NCBI RefSeq assembly: GCF_002368075.1
Contig: NZ_AP018314.1
Coordinates: 1,708,925 to 1,772,924 of the forward strand
Origin: Sphaerospermopsis kisseleviana NIES-73
Lineage (GTDB): Bacteria; Cyanobacteriota; Cyanobacteriia; Cyanobacteriales; Nostocaceae
DNA: 64,000 bases
Direction: 5' to 3'
In this document: piece after piece, positions 36,650 to 45,811 of the stretch
Layout of the letters: each line of letters begins with the position of its first letter
Numbering within the stretch: position 1 is the stretch's first letter
Notes under the pieces: generated by a model
What the model saw: only the letters and a program-made list of their open reading frames with translations
Database searches by the model: none
What the model was told of the DNA's origin: nothing
Translations under genes and position numbers: made by a program

Positions 36650-38092
36650 ATGTCTATTTCCTTATTTATTGAAAACTATGATCATCGTATTGCCTTTTAT
36701 ATCAATGGAGATTTACAGTTTGATAGTGCTGATGAGGCAATTTATCATGAAAATTTAGTAATTCCTGCTGTATCTTTAGCCATCCAAAGATTTACTGATA
36801 CAGATTTACGGGTTTTGATTTGTGGTGGTGGTGATGGATTAGCTGCTAGAGATTTACTGCGTTTTGCTCAGGTAAAAAACATTGATTTAGTAGACTATAA
36901 TCCAGATGTTATCGAATTAGCAAACACAGTATTTAAACCTTATAATTTAGGCAGTTTAGAACATGAAAAAGTTACAGTATACACTCAAGAAGCCTTTGGA
37001 TTTGTCAGACAATTAGTTGATGATTATTATCATGTTGTAATTTGTGATTTCACTTGTCCTAAATCGGCTGAAGATGCAAAAATCTATAGTCAGGAATGGT
37101 TTCAAGAAGTTAATCGCATTTTAATTCCTTCTGGAATAGTAGCTGTTAACGGAGTTTCACCAAATTATGATACTCACGCTTTTTGGTGTTTGTATCAAAC
37201 TTTGCTATCAGTGAATTTTGCAACTAAACCCTTACAAATTCAAATTCCCTCATTTTGTAACCATGATTATGGTGATTGGGGTTTCTTTTTAGGTTCAACA
37301 CAAAGAATTTTGAGGACAGAAATTGAAAACATTGATTTCCCAAATAATTTAAATTATTTAACCCGTGAAAATTTACTCCCTGTCTTTAAATTTGAACAAA
37401 AAATAGCAGCATATCGGCATAAAGTAACTATTCACACACTGGAAAACGAACGGTTATTTTATTATCTTTTGAATCATCCATCAAACCCAGAAGATATCCT
37501 ATTAAATTCTGGTGAATATGTGGATTTTTTAGATATTAATGAACATTTCAACGCCGAAATAGAAAATATTAATTCCTTAGATTTGGAATCTGTAGCTAAG
37601 TTTTGGCTAGAAAATATTTATGCTGCTCCTAATGCAGACAAAGACTTACCAAATATTAATCAATTTGTACCAGTACGTCATCCCTATCACGAACCAAAGA
37701 TGACAACATATTGGTTAGATAATCTCCAAGGATTATTATCAGAAATAGACGTTAACAAATTACTCAATAGTTTACTAACTAGAGTGCAGGAATTACCACC
37801 ACAAATTGCTAGTGAATTGAGGACTTTTGCTGATAAAATTAAATATAATCAGCCTTTAGGCACGTTAAACCCTAAAATGGTTGAATTGATTACTTTGTTG
37901 TCTATAACGTTGTTAATGACTAATCTAGTAGCACCAGATTCAGTATTTGCTAAAGGCTCATATTATGGTAGTCGTAGCAGTAGCAGTAGTTATAACGATG
38001 GTACTGGTGATAGTAAATGGGTAGGTTTTATATTCACTTGCTTTAGTAGTTACTGGATATATAGCATTATTAAGAGAATGCGAAATAATTAA
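36650..38092 (+). CDS. Spermidine synthase-like aminopropyltransferase with C-terminal membrane tail
   Basis: With ATG 36650 the protein has 480 residues. The N-terminal and central part is a SAM/dcSAM-binding Rossmann domain: VLICGGGDGLAARDLLRF near 60, VDYNPDVIELANTVF near 85 and the catalytic-type Asp in VVICDFTCPKSAEDAKIYSQEWF near 135. The C-terminal about 75 residues hold a hydrophobic helix (LITLLSITLLMTNLVA) and a Ser/Tyr-rich stretch (SYYGSRSSSSSY) before another hydrophobic segment, unusual for a soluble polyamine enzyme. It probably aminopropylates an acceptor at the membrane. It sits between DUF4178 and FemXAB-like genes. Confidence 0.85.
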   Translation: MSISLFIENYDHRIAFYINGDLQFDSADEAIYHENLVIPAVSLAIQRFTDTDLRVLICGGGDGLAARDLLRFAQVKNIDLVDYNPDVIELANTVFKPYNLGSLEHEKVTVYTQEAFGFVRQLVDDYYHVVICDFTCPKSAEDAKIYSQEWFQEVNRILIPSGIVAVNGVSPNYDTHAFWCLYQTLLSVNFATKPLQIQIPSFCNHDYGDWGFFLGSTQRILRTEIENIDFPNNLNYLTRENLLPVFKFEQKIAAYRHKVTIHTLENERLFYYLLNHPSNPEDILLNSGEYVDFLDINEHFNAEIENINSLDLESVAKFWLENIYAAPNADKDLPNINQFVPVRHPYHEPKMTTYWLDNLQGLLSEIDVNKLLNSLLTRVQELPPQIASELRTFADKIKYNQPLGTLNPKMVELITLLSITLLMTNLVAPDSVFAKGSYYGSRSSSSSYNDGTGDSKWVGFIFTCFSSYWIYSIIKRMRNN

Positions 38093-38094
38093 AG

Positions 38095-39168
38095 ATGAAT
38101 ATTATGAATGTTAATAATTATCACCCAACCATAGCAGAGAAAAATAACTTATCTTTAACAGTCAGAGAATTACAAGCTTCAGAAAAAACAGCTTGGAATT
38201 TGTTAGTTAAATCTACTCCCAAGGGTTGCTTTATGCAAACTACAAGTTGGGCTGATTTTAAAGAAATAGAAGGTTATAAAACTTTTCGTTATGGATTATT
38301 TTCAGAAAATAATGATTTAGTGGGTGGGTGTATTTATTATTTATACCCCCACACTAATAAAGCCAATTTATTATTTACTTCTGGTGGACCAATATTACCA
38401 GAAAATACTCCAGAAAATACTTCAGAAATAGGGATGCAGTTATTGTTAGAAAAAGGAGAAACTTTAGCCAGAAAACAGGGTGCAGTTGCTCTTCGTATTG
38501 AACCATTATGGCAGGAAAAACCTGATTATCTTCAAGATTTTGTTCGCGCACCTGCTGACTTATTACCCTGTGAAACTTTATTAATTGATTTACGCCCAAG
38601 TACAGATGAAATTCTAGCATCTATGAAACCTAAAGGGCGTTACAATATTCGTATTAGTCAACGTTATGGGGTAAAAATTGAATTTAGTAATGATTCCCAA
38701 ACTATTCCTTTATTTTATAATTTATTTTGGGAAACTGTCGAACGTCAAGAATTTTTTGGTGAACCCTACAGGTTTTTTATCAATCTCTGTCAAACGTTAT
38801 TTAAAGAAAATATGGCAGAAATTGGTTTAGCTAGTTGGAATGGAGAAATAATAGCAGCAATTTTAGTAGTATATTGTGGTTATACAGCAACTTATTTATA
38901 TGGTGGCAGAAACTTATTATATAAACAAGTAATGGCAAATTATGGCTTACATTGGCAAGCTATCCAAAGGGCAAAAATTTGCGGTTGTCAAGTTTATGAT
39001 TTTTATGGTTTTACCCGTGATCCTAATCATGGTTATGCCAAATTTTCCCAATTTAAAAGTCAATTTGGAGGTAAACATATTAAAACAATTGGCGCTCATG
39101 ATTACTTTTTTTATGACCAATTAGCAGATACATTAATTAGTTTATTGCAAAAGTTGTCATTGGGTTAA
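38095..39168 (+). CDS. FemXAB-like peptidyl/aminoacyl transferase (double-GNAT fold)
   Basis: This 357-residue protein is of the FemABX/lipid II aminoacyltransferase group. Landmarks are the N-terminal FMQTTSWADFKEI, the diagnostic SMKPKGRYNIRISQRYGVKIEF near 185, and the C-terminal YDFYGFTRDPNHGYAKFSQFKSQFGG near 305-330. Fem proteins use aminoacyl-tRNA to add amino acids to lipid-linked peptidoglycan stems; relatives attach amino acids to other amines and lipids. It starts 2 bp after the aminopropyltransferase-like gene and ends 1 bp before DUF350, so the four genes are one unit. Joining an amino acid or peptide to a polyamine is my inference. Confidence 0.85.
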   Translation: MNIMNVNNYHPTIAEKNNLSLTVRELQASEKTAWNLLVKSTPKGCFMQTTSWADFKEIEGYKTFRYGLFSENNDLVGGCIYYLYPHTNKANLLFTSGGPILPENTPENTSEIGMQLLLEKGETLARKQGAVALRIEPLWQEKPDYLQDFVRAPADLLPCETLLIDLRPSTDEILASMKPKGRYNIRISQRYGVKIEFSNDSQTIPLFYNLFWETVERQEFFGEPYRFFINLCQTLFKENMAEIGLASWNGEIIAAILVVYCGYTATYLYGGRNLLYKQVMANYGLHWQAIQRAKICGCQVYDFYGFTRDPNHGYAKFSQFKSQFGGKHIKTIGAHDYFFYDQLADTLISLLQKLSLG

Positions 39169-39169
39169 A

Positions 39170-39490
39170 ATGAATGAAATAATTATCAAAAATAACCCCG
39201 CAGCAGGAGTAGCGTTAGCAGGTTTATTAATTGCTACTGGTAATATAGTTAGGGTGGCTTTTTATCCAGAGTTTACAAATTGGTTAGTTAGTTTTACCCA
39301 ATATGGTTTAATCTTAGTATTTTGCTTGCTTTCTTTAGTTGGTATTCGCTGGTTAGCAGATTTAATTTTAGTTCCCGGTGTGAAAATTTCCGATGAAATT
39401 GTTAACCAAGAAATTCCTAATGTGGGTGCAGGTTTAATAGAAGCTTTTGCTTATATTGCTGCATCTTTTTTAAGTGGTTGGTGTTTTTAA
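39170..39490 (+). CDS. DUF350 membrane protein (short form)
   Basis: This 106-residue protein has three hydrophobic helices. It starts with the NNPAAGVALAGLLIATGNIV motif, corresponding to the end of the first DUF350 repeat, then a second repeat (WLVSFTQYGLILVFCLLSL, EIPNVGAGLIEAFAYIAASFL). Standard DUF350 proteins have about 130 residues and an extra N-terminal helix, so this one looks 5'-shortened, although its ATG is 1 bp after the previous stop. The domain is of unknown function and associates with SpeD, aminopropyltransferase-like and DUF4178 genes. It may form the membrane component of this module. Confidence 0.8.
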   Translation: MNEIIIKNNPAAGVALAGLLIATGNIVRVAFYPEFTNWLVSFTQYGLILVFCLLSLVGIRWLADLILVPGVKISDEIVNQEIPNVGAGLIEAFAYIAASFLSGWCF

Positions 39491-39516
39491 AAATAGGGAA
39501 TAGGGAATAGAGAATG

Positions 39517-39876
39517 CTATCCACTAACAGATAAATAATGCCAATTCTTGAGATATTCACAATTACTAAATTCTTGTGTGATTATCTGTGTTAAAAATTG
39601 CGCTTTTTGTAAATTATCCTTTTGATAATCACAGATATGAATATCAATAGTAACTTTACTTTCCTCTGGCCAAAAGTGTAACGCTATATGAGATTCGGCT
39701 AATAAAATCACTGCTGATACTCCTTGGGGTTGAAATGCAAAACTCACTTCACCGATGACAGTTAATTCAGCAGTATCAGCAGCATTTTTTAACACTTCTA
39801 TAAAATCTGTTTTCTGCCAATTAAATACTGTTTTATTTACTGGTAAGATGGCAGAAAAATGGTGTGACTTAATCAC
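39517..39876 (-). CDS. S-adenosylmethionine decarboxylase (prokaryotic, SpeD family)
   Basis: With GTG 39876 (AGAGG 4-5 bp upstream) this gives 119 residues, the usual class 1B length. Upstream in-frame codons belong to the end of the neighbouring gene. The self-cleaving pyruvoyl site is ESHIALHFWPE, with the precursor Ser and the catalytic His exactly five residues later. The catalytic Cys (DIHIC) lies 20 residues after the Ser, matching known SpeD spacing. It supplies decarboxylated SAM, the aminopropyl donor needed by the enzyme encoded at 36650-38092. It is convergent with DUF350 (26 bp apart) and follows the SLH gene on the same strand. Confidence 0.92.
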   Translation of the reverse strand: MIKSHHFSAILPVNKTVFNWQKTDFIEVLKNAADTAELTVIGEVSFAFQPQGVSAVILLAESHIALHFWPEESKVTIDIHICDYQKDNLQKAQFLTQIITQEFSNCEYLKNWHYLSVSG

Positions 39877-39889
39877 TTTTACCTCTCTG

Positions 39890-41389
39890 TCACCTGTCAC
39901 CTTTTGTAACAGGTTTAACTGTATATTTGGAAGCAAAATCAGCAGTTTCACCTGCACTTACCATAGACCTATATAACAAGGCACTAACTTCGGCTCTGGT
40001 AGCTTGCTTGTCACCGTTTAATAATTTTACATTGGGATAGTTGACAATTACGCCATTTTCTGTCATTGCGGCAATAAATTCGCGGTGTTCGCTTCTGATA
40101 GTGGAAGCATCATTATAAATAGACAAAATATCTTTTGTAGAACCGCTAAATTTATAATTCAATCCTTTTGCTAAGGTAATTAAAACATCGAGACGTTTCA
40201 GTTTTTGTGTGGGGTTAAAGCTTCTGCTGTTAACAACTGTGAAAAAACCCATTTCGTAACTTTCACGAATAGCATTATAAGCCCAATAATCTGGAGGAAC
40301 ATCTCGAAAATTTATAGCTTTTCGTACTTTACTTTTAATAAATGTCTTTTGCAAGAGGGCTGCTAGTTGGGCGCGAGTAACTGGGGCGTTAGGGCGAAAT
40401 GTACCATCAGGATAGCCATCAATGATTTCCATTGCTGCCAATTCGGCGATATAATCCTTAGCCCAGTAATCTTTGGGAATATCAGAAAAGTTGACTCGAA
40501 TACCTTGAGCTACACCCACTGAGCGATATTTACCCAATAACTCGTGAAGTTGAAATGTGGAGTTGTTACCGAGTTGGGTTAACTTTACCAAACTGCCAGG
40601 AATAGATAATAGGGCTGGTGCTAATTTAGGATCATAGACGCTAATGGTTTTACCTGCTAAGGCAAACTCGCCTTCACTAAAGGTTGCAGGATAAACGCTT
40701 GTTTGAGCAACGTTAGCAAAACCCGCTGCTTGGTATGGAGTAATGTCGATATTTTCGGAACTGGTGAGGAAGGTAACTTTTTGGTTTTTGAGTTCTGTGA
40801 AATAGTCATATTTGATAGCTGCATCTCTGTCAACGATGCCATCTTCGTTATTATCAACACCATAAAAAACGCGAACTACGGGATTTTCGCTTGGTTTGGC
40901 TGGTAAAATCAGGTTTACTGCTGTATGATCAGGTAAACAAGCAAATTCTGTGTAGCCAATAAAACGGTTTTTAGTATCATACAATCGGACAACAATGCGA
41001 TCGCCCAATTTAAAACCGTTCACAAATTTGGCTTTCTGCTTAATTTTATATTTGTAATCGCCTAAAAATCTTTCTTTGAGATATTTATCACCATATTTCC
41101 CTTTAATAGATATCCGGGCAATTACTTCTGATATTTTACCACCTGGTTGCCAGATATATAAAGTAAATCCTGACTTTTCTCTCCTGGCAGAAGCAGCAGG
41201 AGTTGATGTTTCTTCTGCTTGAGTAGTTTCTTGTGCTAAAAGCTGCTGATCATTGATTGTTGATGGGATTGTAACAGATACAGCAGATAGTTGAGATGCA
41301 GCCAAGGTAGAATGTATTGGCGACAAGGCTATGAGAGAAACTGACGCTATCAGGACTTTCCTAGAATTAGTTAATATACTTAAAATCAT
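39890..41389 (-). CDS. S-layer homology (SLH) domain envelope protein
   Basis: This 499-residue exported protein has a signal peptide in residues 1-30 (VLIASVSLIALSPIHSTLA), a unique N-terminal domain of about 270 residues with GKISEVIARISIKGKYGDKYLKERF and FYGVDNNEDGIVDRD (a possible calcium-binding Asp/Asn loop), and three SLH repeats near 305-350 (FSDIPKDYWAKDYIAELA, GYPDGTFRPN), 365-410 and 425-475. SLH domains bind peptidoglycan-linked polymers. Its stop is 13 bp before speD and both read leftward, so they may be co-transcribed, placing an envelope protein beside the polyamine-type cluster. Confidence 0.88.
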   Translation of the reverse strand: MILSILTNSRKVLIASVSLIALSPIHSTLAASQLSAVSVTIPSTINDQQLLAQETTQAEETSTPAASARREKSGFTLYIWQPGGKISEVIARISIKGKYGDKYLKERFLGDYKYKIKQKAKFVNGFKLGDRIVVRLYDTKNRFIGYTEFACLPDHTAVNLILPAKPSENPVVRVFYGVDNNEDGIVDRDAAIKYDYFTELKNQKVTFLTSSENIDITPYQAAGFANVAQTSVYPATFSEGEFALAGKTISVYDPKLAPALLSIPGSLVKLTQLGNNSTFQLHELLGKYRSVGVAQGIRVNFSDIPKDYWAKDYIAELAAMEIIDGYPDGTFRPNAPVTRAQLAALLQKTFIKSKVRKAINFRDVPPDYWAYNAIRESYEMGFFTVVNSRSFNPTQKLKRLDVLITLAKGLNYKFSGSTKDILSIYNDASTIRSEHREFIAAMTENGVIVNYPNVKLLNGDKQATRAEVSALLYRSMVSAGETADFASKYTVKPVTKGDR

Positions 41390-41560
41390 AGTATTTTATC
41401 TGACATTAAATCACGGCGTAAGTAAGATTTGCTAGTGATTTTGATGCTACGTGAAAGTTACAGGTGCTAGTGTACATCTTATGTAGTTTTTTCGCTCATG
41501 TTTTGTCTAGAATGCCAGGAGGATTAGCATAAAGAAACAATACTTTAGGAATCTTAACGA

Positions 41561-42463
41561 ATGACGATTACAACCCAGAATTTACAAACCATAGAAAAAC
41601 AAGTTTGGACTTGGCAAGATTATAAAATTCAATATACTGTGATGGGTACAGGTCAACCCTTGGTACTCATTCACGGTTTTGGTGCTTCTATAGGACACTG
41701 GCGCAAAAATATAGCTGTTTTAGCCAATGCTGGTTATCGGGTGTTTGCTTTAGACTTACTAGGTTTTGGTGGTTCGGACAAAGCGACCGTGAGTTATAGC
41801 ATGGAAGTGTGGGTAGAACTGTTAAAAGATTTTTATGATGCACACATTCAAACACCGGCTATATTTATAGGAAATTCCATTGGCGCACTGTTGAGTTTAA
41901 TAATTCTCACAGAACATCCTGAAATTGCTGCTGGGGGAGTATTAATAAATTCTGCTGGTGGTTTGAGTCATCGTCCCCATGAATTAAACCCGGTTTTAAG
42001 GGTTTTCATGGCTACGTTTAACAAGTTGGTAGCTAACCCAGTCACAGGAAAATTCGTTTTTAACCGCATTCGCCAAAAATCACAAATTCGCCGCACATTG
42101 TATCAAGTATATTGCGATCGCAATGCTGTAACAGATGAACTTGTTGATTTACTTTATACACCATCTTGCGATCCAGGAGCGCAACAAGTTTTTGCTTCCA
42201 TTCTCACCGCACCTCCAGGACCTGCTCCCGAAGAACTATTACCGCAGTTAAAATGGCCTTTATTAGTAATTTGGGGTGCTAATGATCCTTGGACTCCAAT
42301 TACCGGCGCTAAAATTTACGAAGAGGCGGGTAACAATGGTAAAGATATTCAAATTGTGCCTATTCCTAACGCCGGTCATTGTCCCCATGATGAAGTACCA
42401 GATATTGTCAACACTGCAATTATTGACTGGTTAGCACAGAAAAACTGGAAGTCCGTAGGGTAA
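41561..42463 (+). CDS. Alpha/beta hydrolase
   Basis: This 300-residue alpha/beta-hydrolase-fold enzyme has an intact triad: the nucleophile elbow GNSIGA (Ser near residue 110), the acid Asp in WGANDPWTP near 243 and His in NAGHCPHD near 275. The oxyanion region LIHGFGASIGHWRKN is at 35-50. Cyanobacteria carry several such proteins annotated as haloperoxidase- or esterase-like, with no assigned substrate. No signal peptide is seen. It is a single gene with its own upstream gap. Confidence 0.9.
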   Translation: MTITTQNLQTIEKQVWTWQDYKIQYTVMGTGQPLVLIHGFGASIGHWRKNIAVLANAGYRVFALDLLGFGGSDKATVSYSMEVWVELLKDFYDAHIQTPAIFIGNSIGALLSLIILTEHPEIAAGGVLINSAGGLSHRPHELNPVLRVFMATFNKLVANPVTGKFVFNRIRQKSQIRRTLYQVYCDRNAVTDELVDLLYTPSCDPGAQQVFASILTAPPGPAPEELLPQLKWPLLVIWGANDPWTPITGAKIYEEAGNNGKDIQIVPIPNAGHCPHDEVPDIVNTAIIDWLAQKNWKSVG

Positions 42464-42603
42464 AACATCAAAACCATCTGGAATTGGTAATGGGTAATGG
42501 GTAATTTGTGAAGCACGTAGATTACCTTTTACTCATTCCTATGTCAACTGAGGAAAATTTTTGAAAATTTTTGTTTTGTCAAAACAAAACTTGTGTGTAT
42601 TTT

Positions 42604-43677
42604 ATGATAGAGTTTAATGTAAATCATGGATACAAAAAGACAAAATTCTGCAAAAATTATCCAGATTTTTCGGCATTTGGCTATCAAGTAATTCGAGAAT
42701 TAGGCAGAAACTCAGAAGGAGGACGCATTACTTATTTAGCTAATCATATCAACTCTCAAAAACAAGTAGTAATTAAGGAATTTTGTTTTGCAAATACAAC
42801 TGCTGACTGGTATGGAGTGAAAGCTTATGAAAGGGAAATGCAGTTTTTACAAAGATTAAATCATCCCCGCATTCCTCGTTATATAAATTCTTTTGAAACA
42901 CCAGGATGTTTCTATTTAGTCCAAGAATATAAAAATGCTCCATCATTAGGTTTGAGCCGCTGCTTTCATCCCCAAGAAATAAAGGAAATTGCTTTATCAA
43001 TTTTAGATATTTTAGTTTATCTACAAGAACAAAAACCTAAAATTATTCATCGAGATATCAAGCCAGATAATATTTTATTAGACCAGCAATTACAAGCTTA
43101 TTTAGTAGATTTTGGTTTAGCAAAGACACAGGATAAAAAAGCAGTTTTGAGTACATTGGTTGCTGGTACTCCGGGGTTTATTCCCCCAGAAGCAGAATTT
43201 GGATATCCTTTAACAGCAGCATCTGATTTATATAGTTTAGGTGTAACATTAATTTGCTTGTTGACAAATAGTCGGTCTGCGGATATTGGTAAATTAATGG
43301 ATGATAAATATCGCTTTAATTTTCAGGAATTACTTCCTGATATCAGTCCAAGTTTTTGTTCATGGTTAAAGAAAATGGTTGCACCAAATCGTAAATATCG
43401 TTATGCTAATGCTGCGGATGCTTTAGCAGCACTAATGCCTATTCCGGTGATGGGTTCTGGTACAATATCAGATCAGATATTAGATATTTTTTGGATTGCA
43501 ATAAATCAACAAAAAATTATAGCTATGCTGGGTTTAAGTGTGACGGGAATTTTATTAGGTCTAGGCTCAAATTTGATGATTTCTCAACTAGGTAATGCTG
43601 TAAATTCTAATGTCGAGTTAAAGCCGAATTTAATAGAAGTGAATAGTAGTAAAAATAATAATTATTCAGTCAAGTAA
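42604..43677 (+). CDS. Serine/threonine protein kinase (Hanks type), membrane anchored
   Basis: I use ATG 42604 (MIEFNVNHGYKK), giving 357 residues; a TTG 33 bp upstream is also in frame. Kinase motifs are VIRELGRNSEGGRITYLA (Gly loop), VVIKEF (Lys), HRDIKPDNILLD (catalytic loop), VDFGLAKT (DFG) and GTPGFIPPEAEFG (APE region), all intact, so it should be active. A hydrophobic helix near residues 308-330 (IIAMLGLSVTGILLGLG) anchors it, with a short polar tail. The substrate and signal are unknown. It is not in an operon. Confidence 0.92.
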   Translation: MIEFNVNHGYKKTKFCKNYPDFSAFGYQVIRELGRNSEGGRITYLANHINSQKQVVIKEFCFANTTADWYGVKAYEREMQFLQRLNHPRIPRYINSFETPGCFYLVQEYKNAPSLGLSRCFHPQEIKEIALSILDILVYLQEQKPKIIHRDIKPDNILLDQQLQAYLVDFGLAKTQDKKAVLSTLVAGTPGFIPPEAEFGYPLTAASDLYSLGVTLICLLTNSRSADIGKLMDDKYRFNFQELLPDISPSFCSWLKKMVAPNRKYRYANAADALAALMPIPVMGSGTISDQILDIFWIAINQQKIIAMLGLSVTGILLGLGSNLMISQLGNAVNSNVELKPNLIEVNSSKNNNYSVK

Positions 43678-43904
43678 TTTAAAATCTATAATCGTTTATT
43701 TATTACAAAAAAACATGGGTAAAAGTTATTAACTGATTCTCAACCAAGCAATTAATAGCTTATGAATGAATCTTTTGTAATTGTTTTAGGTTCCTTAAAA
43801 TATTACTCTTAAAATATTACTTGCCTTGCGTTGAAATTCAAGTTCTGAAATAATATACCCATGATCAAGAAGTAAAACAGGCTTCTAGTCTGTTGACGGG
43901 CAAT

Positions 43905-43933
43905 TGCGATGCACTGAGCTTGTCGAAGTGTCA
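43905..43933 (+). repeat. 29-bp palindromic repeat copy outside mnmD-like gene
   Basis: It contains TGCACTGAGCTTGTCGAAGT and is identical over 29 bp to 44126-44154, which lies inside the coding sequence. The core CACT...AGTG is an imperfect palindrome. Confidence 0.85.
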
Positions 43934-43937
43934 AATA

Positions 43938-44849
43938 TTAACCCTTTCCTAGCCATCGTTTGCGCCATTTTGAAGTTGTTTCTAAGGGACTCGTTTCTTG
44001 TTCTTGTCGCCTTCTGCTTAATATTAACTCACCAGTATCACTTAAAGAAGGATCTCGATAAGGAATAGCAGCACGAGTTTGTAAATGTTCTTTTTCGGCT
44101 ACTGAAAGGGGATAAATCCCTGTAATGCGATGCACTGAGCTTGTCGAAGTGTCATTTACCCCATCGGGATATGCTCCAATAGTACCAGGAGTGCGTCTTC
44201 CTACAGGTGCGGTAGAACCTATTACCAACTTAGCCGCTAAAAGTGCAGTGCGTACAGCAGCAGCACAGGAATAAGTCGCTAATAACCCATCTCTGTGTAA
44301 ACACTGCGTTAATTTTTGTATAAATTCCACAGTCCATAATTGGGGACAATGGGGTGGTGAAAAGGGATCAAGAAAAATAGCATCTGCTAAAAAACCTGAT
44401 TTACCTACTTCTTGAATTAATTTTCTAGCATCACCTATCAGTAATTTGGCTTGTAAGCGATTTGTTTGACAATAGTGCTTAAATGCCAGTTCGTTTAAAA
44501 TAGTTCTATACTCATCATCCCAATCATTAAATATATCCTGGCTCATCGCTGCTTTGGGAACTTCAGGATTTATTTCTAAACCAATAACTTCCACTATACA
44601 AGTAGGATTTTCTTGCCAAATTACTTCCAAAGCAGCCGCTGTATTGTATCCTAGTCCATAACAAACATCTAAAATTTTTACTATTCCTTTCCTGGCTACT
44701 TTCTGTACTTGAGTGGGAACTGCAAATTTTAGATAGCTCTCTTGTTTTGCTCCATAATTACTGTGAAAAGCTTCATTAAATTCTGGAGAAAAAAAAGTAA
44801 AAGAACCATCTTTTGTCGATTGAAGTGTAAAATTATTTGTATCTGACAT
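43938..44849 (-). CDS. MnmC-type tRNA wobble-uridine methyltransferase domain protein (MnmD-like)
   Basis: This 303-residue SAM-dependent methyltransferase is of the DUF752/Methyltransf_30 group, whose members finish the mnm5s2U34 modification of tRNA. Features are SPEFNEAFHSNYGAKQES, the SAM loop ILDVCYGLGYNTAAAL near 60 and AIFLDPFSPPHCPQLWTVEF near 155. The oxidoreductase half of the bifunctional E. coli MnmC is absent, as usual in cyanobacteria. Residues about 232-242 (NDTSTSSVHRI) are encoded by a copy of a dispersed 29-bp repeat inserted in frame. Confidence 0.88.
   Translation of the reverse strand: MSDTNNFTLQSTKDGSFTFFSPEFNEAFHSNYGAKQESYLKFAVPTQVQKVARKGIVKILDVCYGLGYNTAAALEVIWQENPTCIVEVIGLEINPEVPKAAMSQDIFNDWDDEYRTILNELAFKHYCQTNRLQAKLLIGDARKLIQEVGKSGFLADAIFLDPFSPPHCPQLWTVEFIQKLTQCLHRDGLLATYSCAAAVRTALLAAKLVIGSTAPVGRRTPGTIGAYPDGVNDTSTSSVHRITGIYPLSVAEKEHLQTRAAIPYRDPSLSDTGELILSRRRQEQETSPLETTSKWRKRWLGKG
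44126..44154. repeat. 29-bp palindromic repeat inside the MnmD-like coding sequence
   Basis: Identical to 43905-43933. It adds about ten codons in frame between PDGV and TGIYPLS without breaking the gene. Confidence 0.85.
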
Positions 44850-44952
44850 TTTTCTCGTTACCTCATTTCAATATTCATCATTCAGCAGTTAGGATACTGG
44901 GTGAGCGAAAATAACCTTCCTTCTGTCACCTGTTACCTGTCACCTGTCACCT

Positions 44953-45771
44953 ATGATTAATCATCAATTTGTTGTTTCTCCCGAATGGCTATTTACCCAT
45001 CTTAATGATTCCCAAGTAGTCATTATTGATTGTCGCTTTTCTTTGGCTGATCCACAATTAGGACAAAACCAATATCAAACAAGTCATATTCCAGGAGCTT
45101 ACTATTTAGATTTAAATCAGGATTTATCTAGCCCTGTCGCTGAACATGGGGGAAGACATCCTTTACCTAACCCCAATGATTTAGCAGATAAATTAGCAAA
45201 AATTGGGGTAATATACCAAAAAACTTTAGTAGTCGCTTACGATGATTCACGTTTGGCTTTTGCATCTCGTTTGTGGTGGTTATTGCGTTATTTAGGACAT
45301 GAACAAGTAGCTGTTTTAGATGGTGGTTTTGCTGGTTGGCAAAAAGCTGGTTATCCTATTACAGATGTAATTCCAGCACCTAAAATGGGAACTTTTACCC
45401 CTCAGTTAAATGAAGAAAAAGTTGTAGACTATACTTATGTTAAAAATTTCAAAGATAGTCCAGATGTAGTTTTAGTAGATTCAAGAGATGGCGATCGCTA
45501 TCGTGGAGAACGAGAACCAACCGATAAAATAGCTGGTCATATTCCCGGTGCTGTAAACTATCCTTGGCAAGCAGTCACCGACGCTTCCGGTTTCTTACTT
45601 CCCCAATCAGAACAACGTCAACGATGGGAAAAAATAGAACCTACTAAAGAAATTTTAGTTTATTGTGGTTCTGGTGTAACCGCCTGTGTCAATTTACTTT
45701 CTTTAGAACTAGCTGGAATTTCCACAGCTAAACTTTATGCAGGTAGTTGGAGTGATTGGATTAGTTATTAG
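44953..45771 (+). CDS. Sulfurtransferase with two rhodanese domains
   Basis: This 272-residue tandem-rhodanese enzyme is of the thiosulfate/3-mercaptopyruvate sulfurtransferase type. The N-terminal inactive domain has VVIIDCRFSLADP and SHIPGAYYLDLNQDLS. The C-terminal active domain has VLVDSRDGDRYRGEREP, GHIPGAVNYPW and the active-site loop VYCGSGVTACVN with the nucleophilic Cys near residue 238. CGSGVTA is closest to the mercaptopyruvate form. It is cytoplasmic, with no signal peptide. The start ATG follows an STRR of CACCTGT units. Confidence 0.92.
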   Translation: MINHQFVVSPEWLFTHLNDSQVVIIDCRFSLADPQLGQNQYQTSHIPGAYYLDLNQDLSSPVAEHGGRHPLPNPNDLADKLAKIGVIYQKTLVVAYDDSRLAFASRLWWLLRYLGHEQVAVLDGGFAGWQKAGYPITDVIPAPKMGTFTPQLNEEKVVDYTYVKNFKDSPDVVLVDSRDGDRYRGEREPTDKIAGHIPGAVNYPWQAVTDASGFLLPQSEQRQRWEKIEPTKEILVYCGSGVTACVNLLSLELAGISTAKLYAGSWSDWISY

Positions 45772-45811
45772 AAATAGAGAATAGGGAATAGGGAATAGGG
45801 AATAGGGAATA

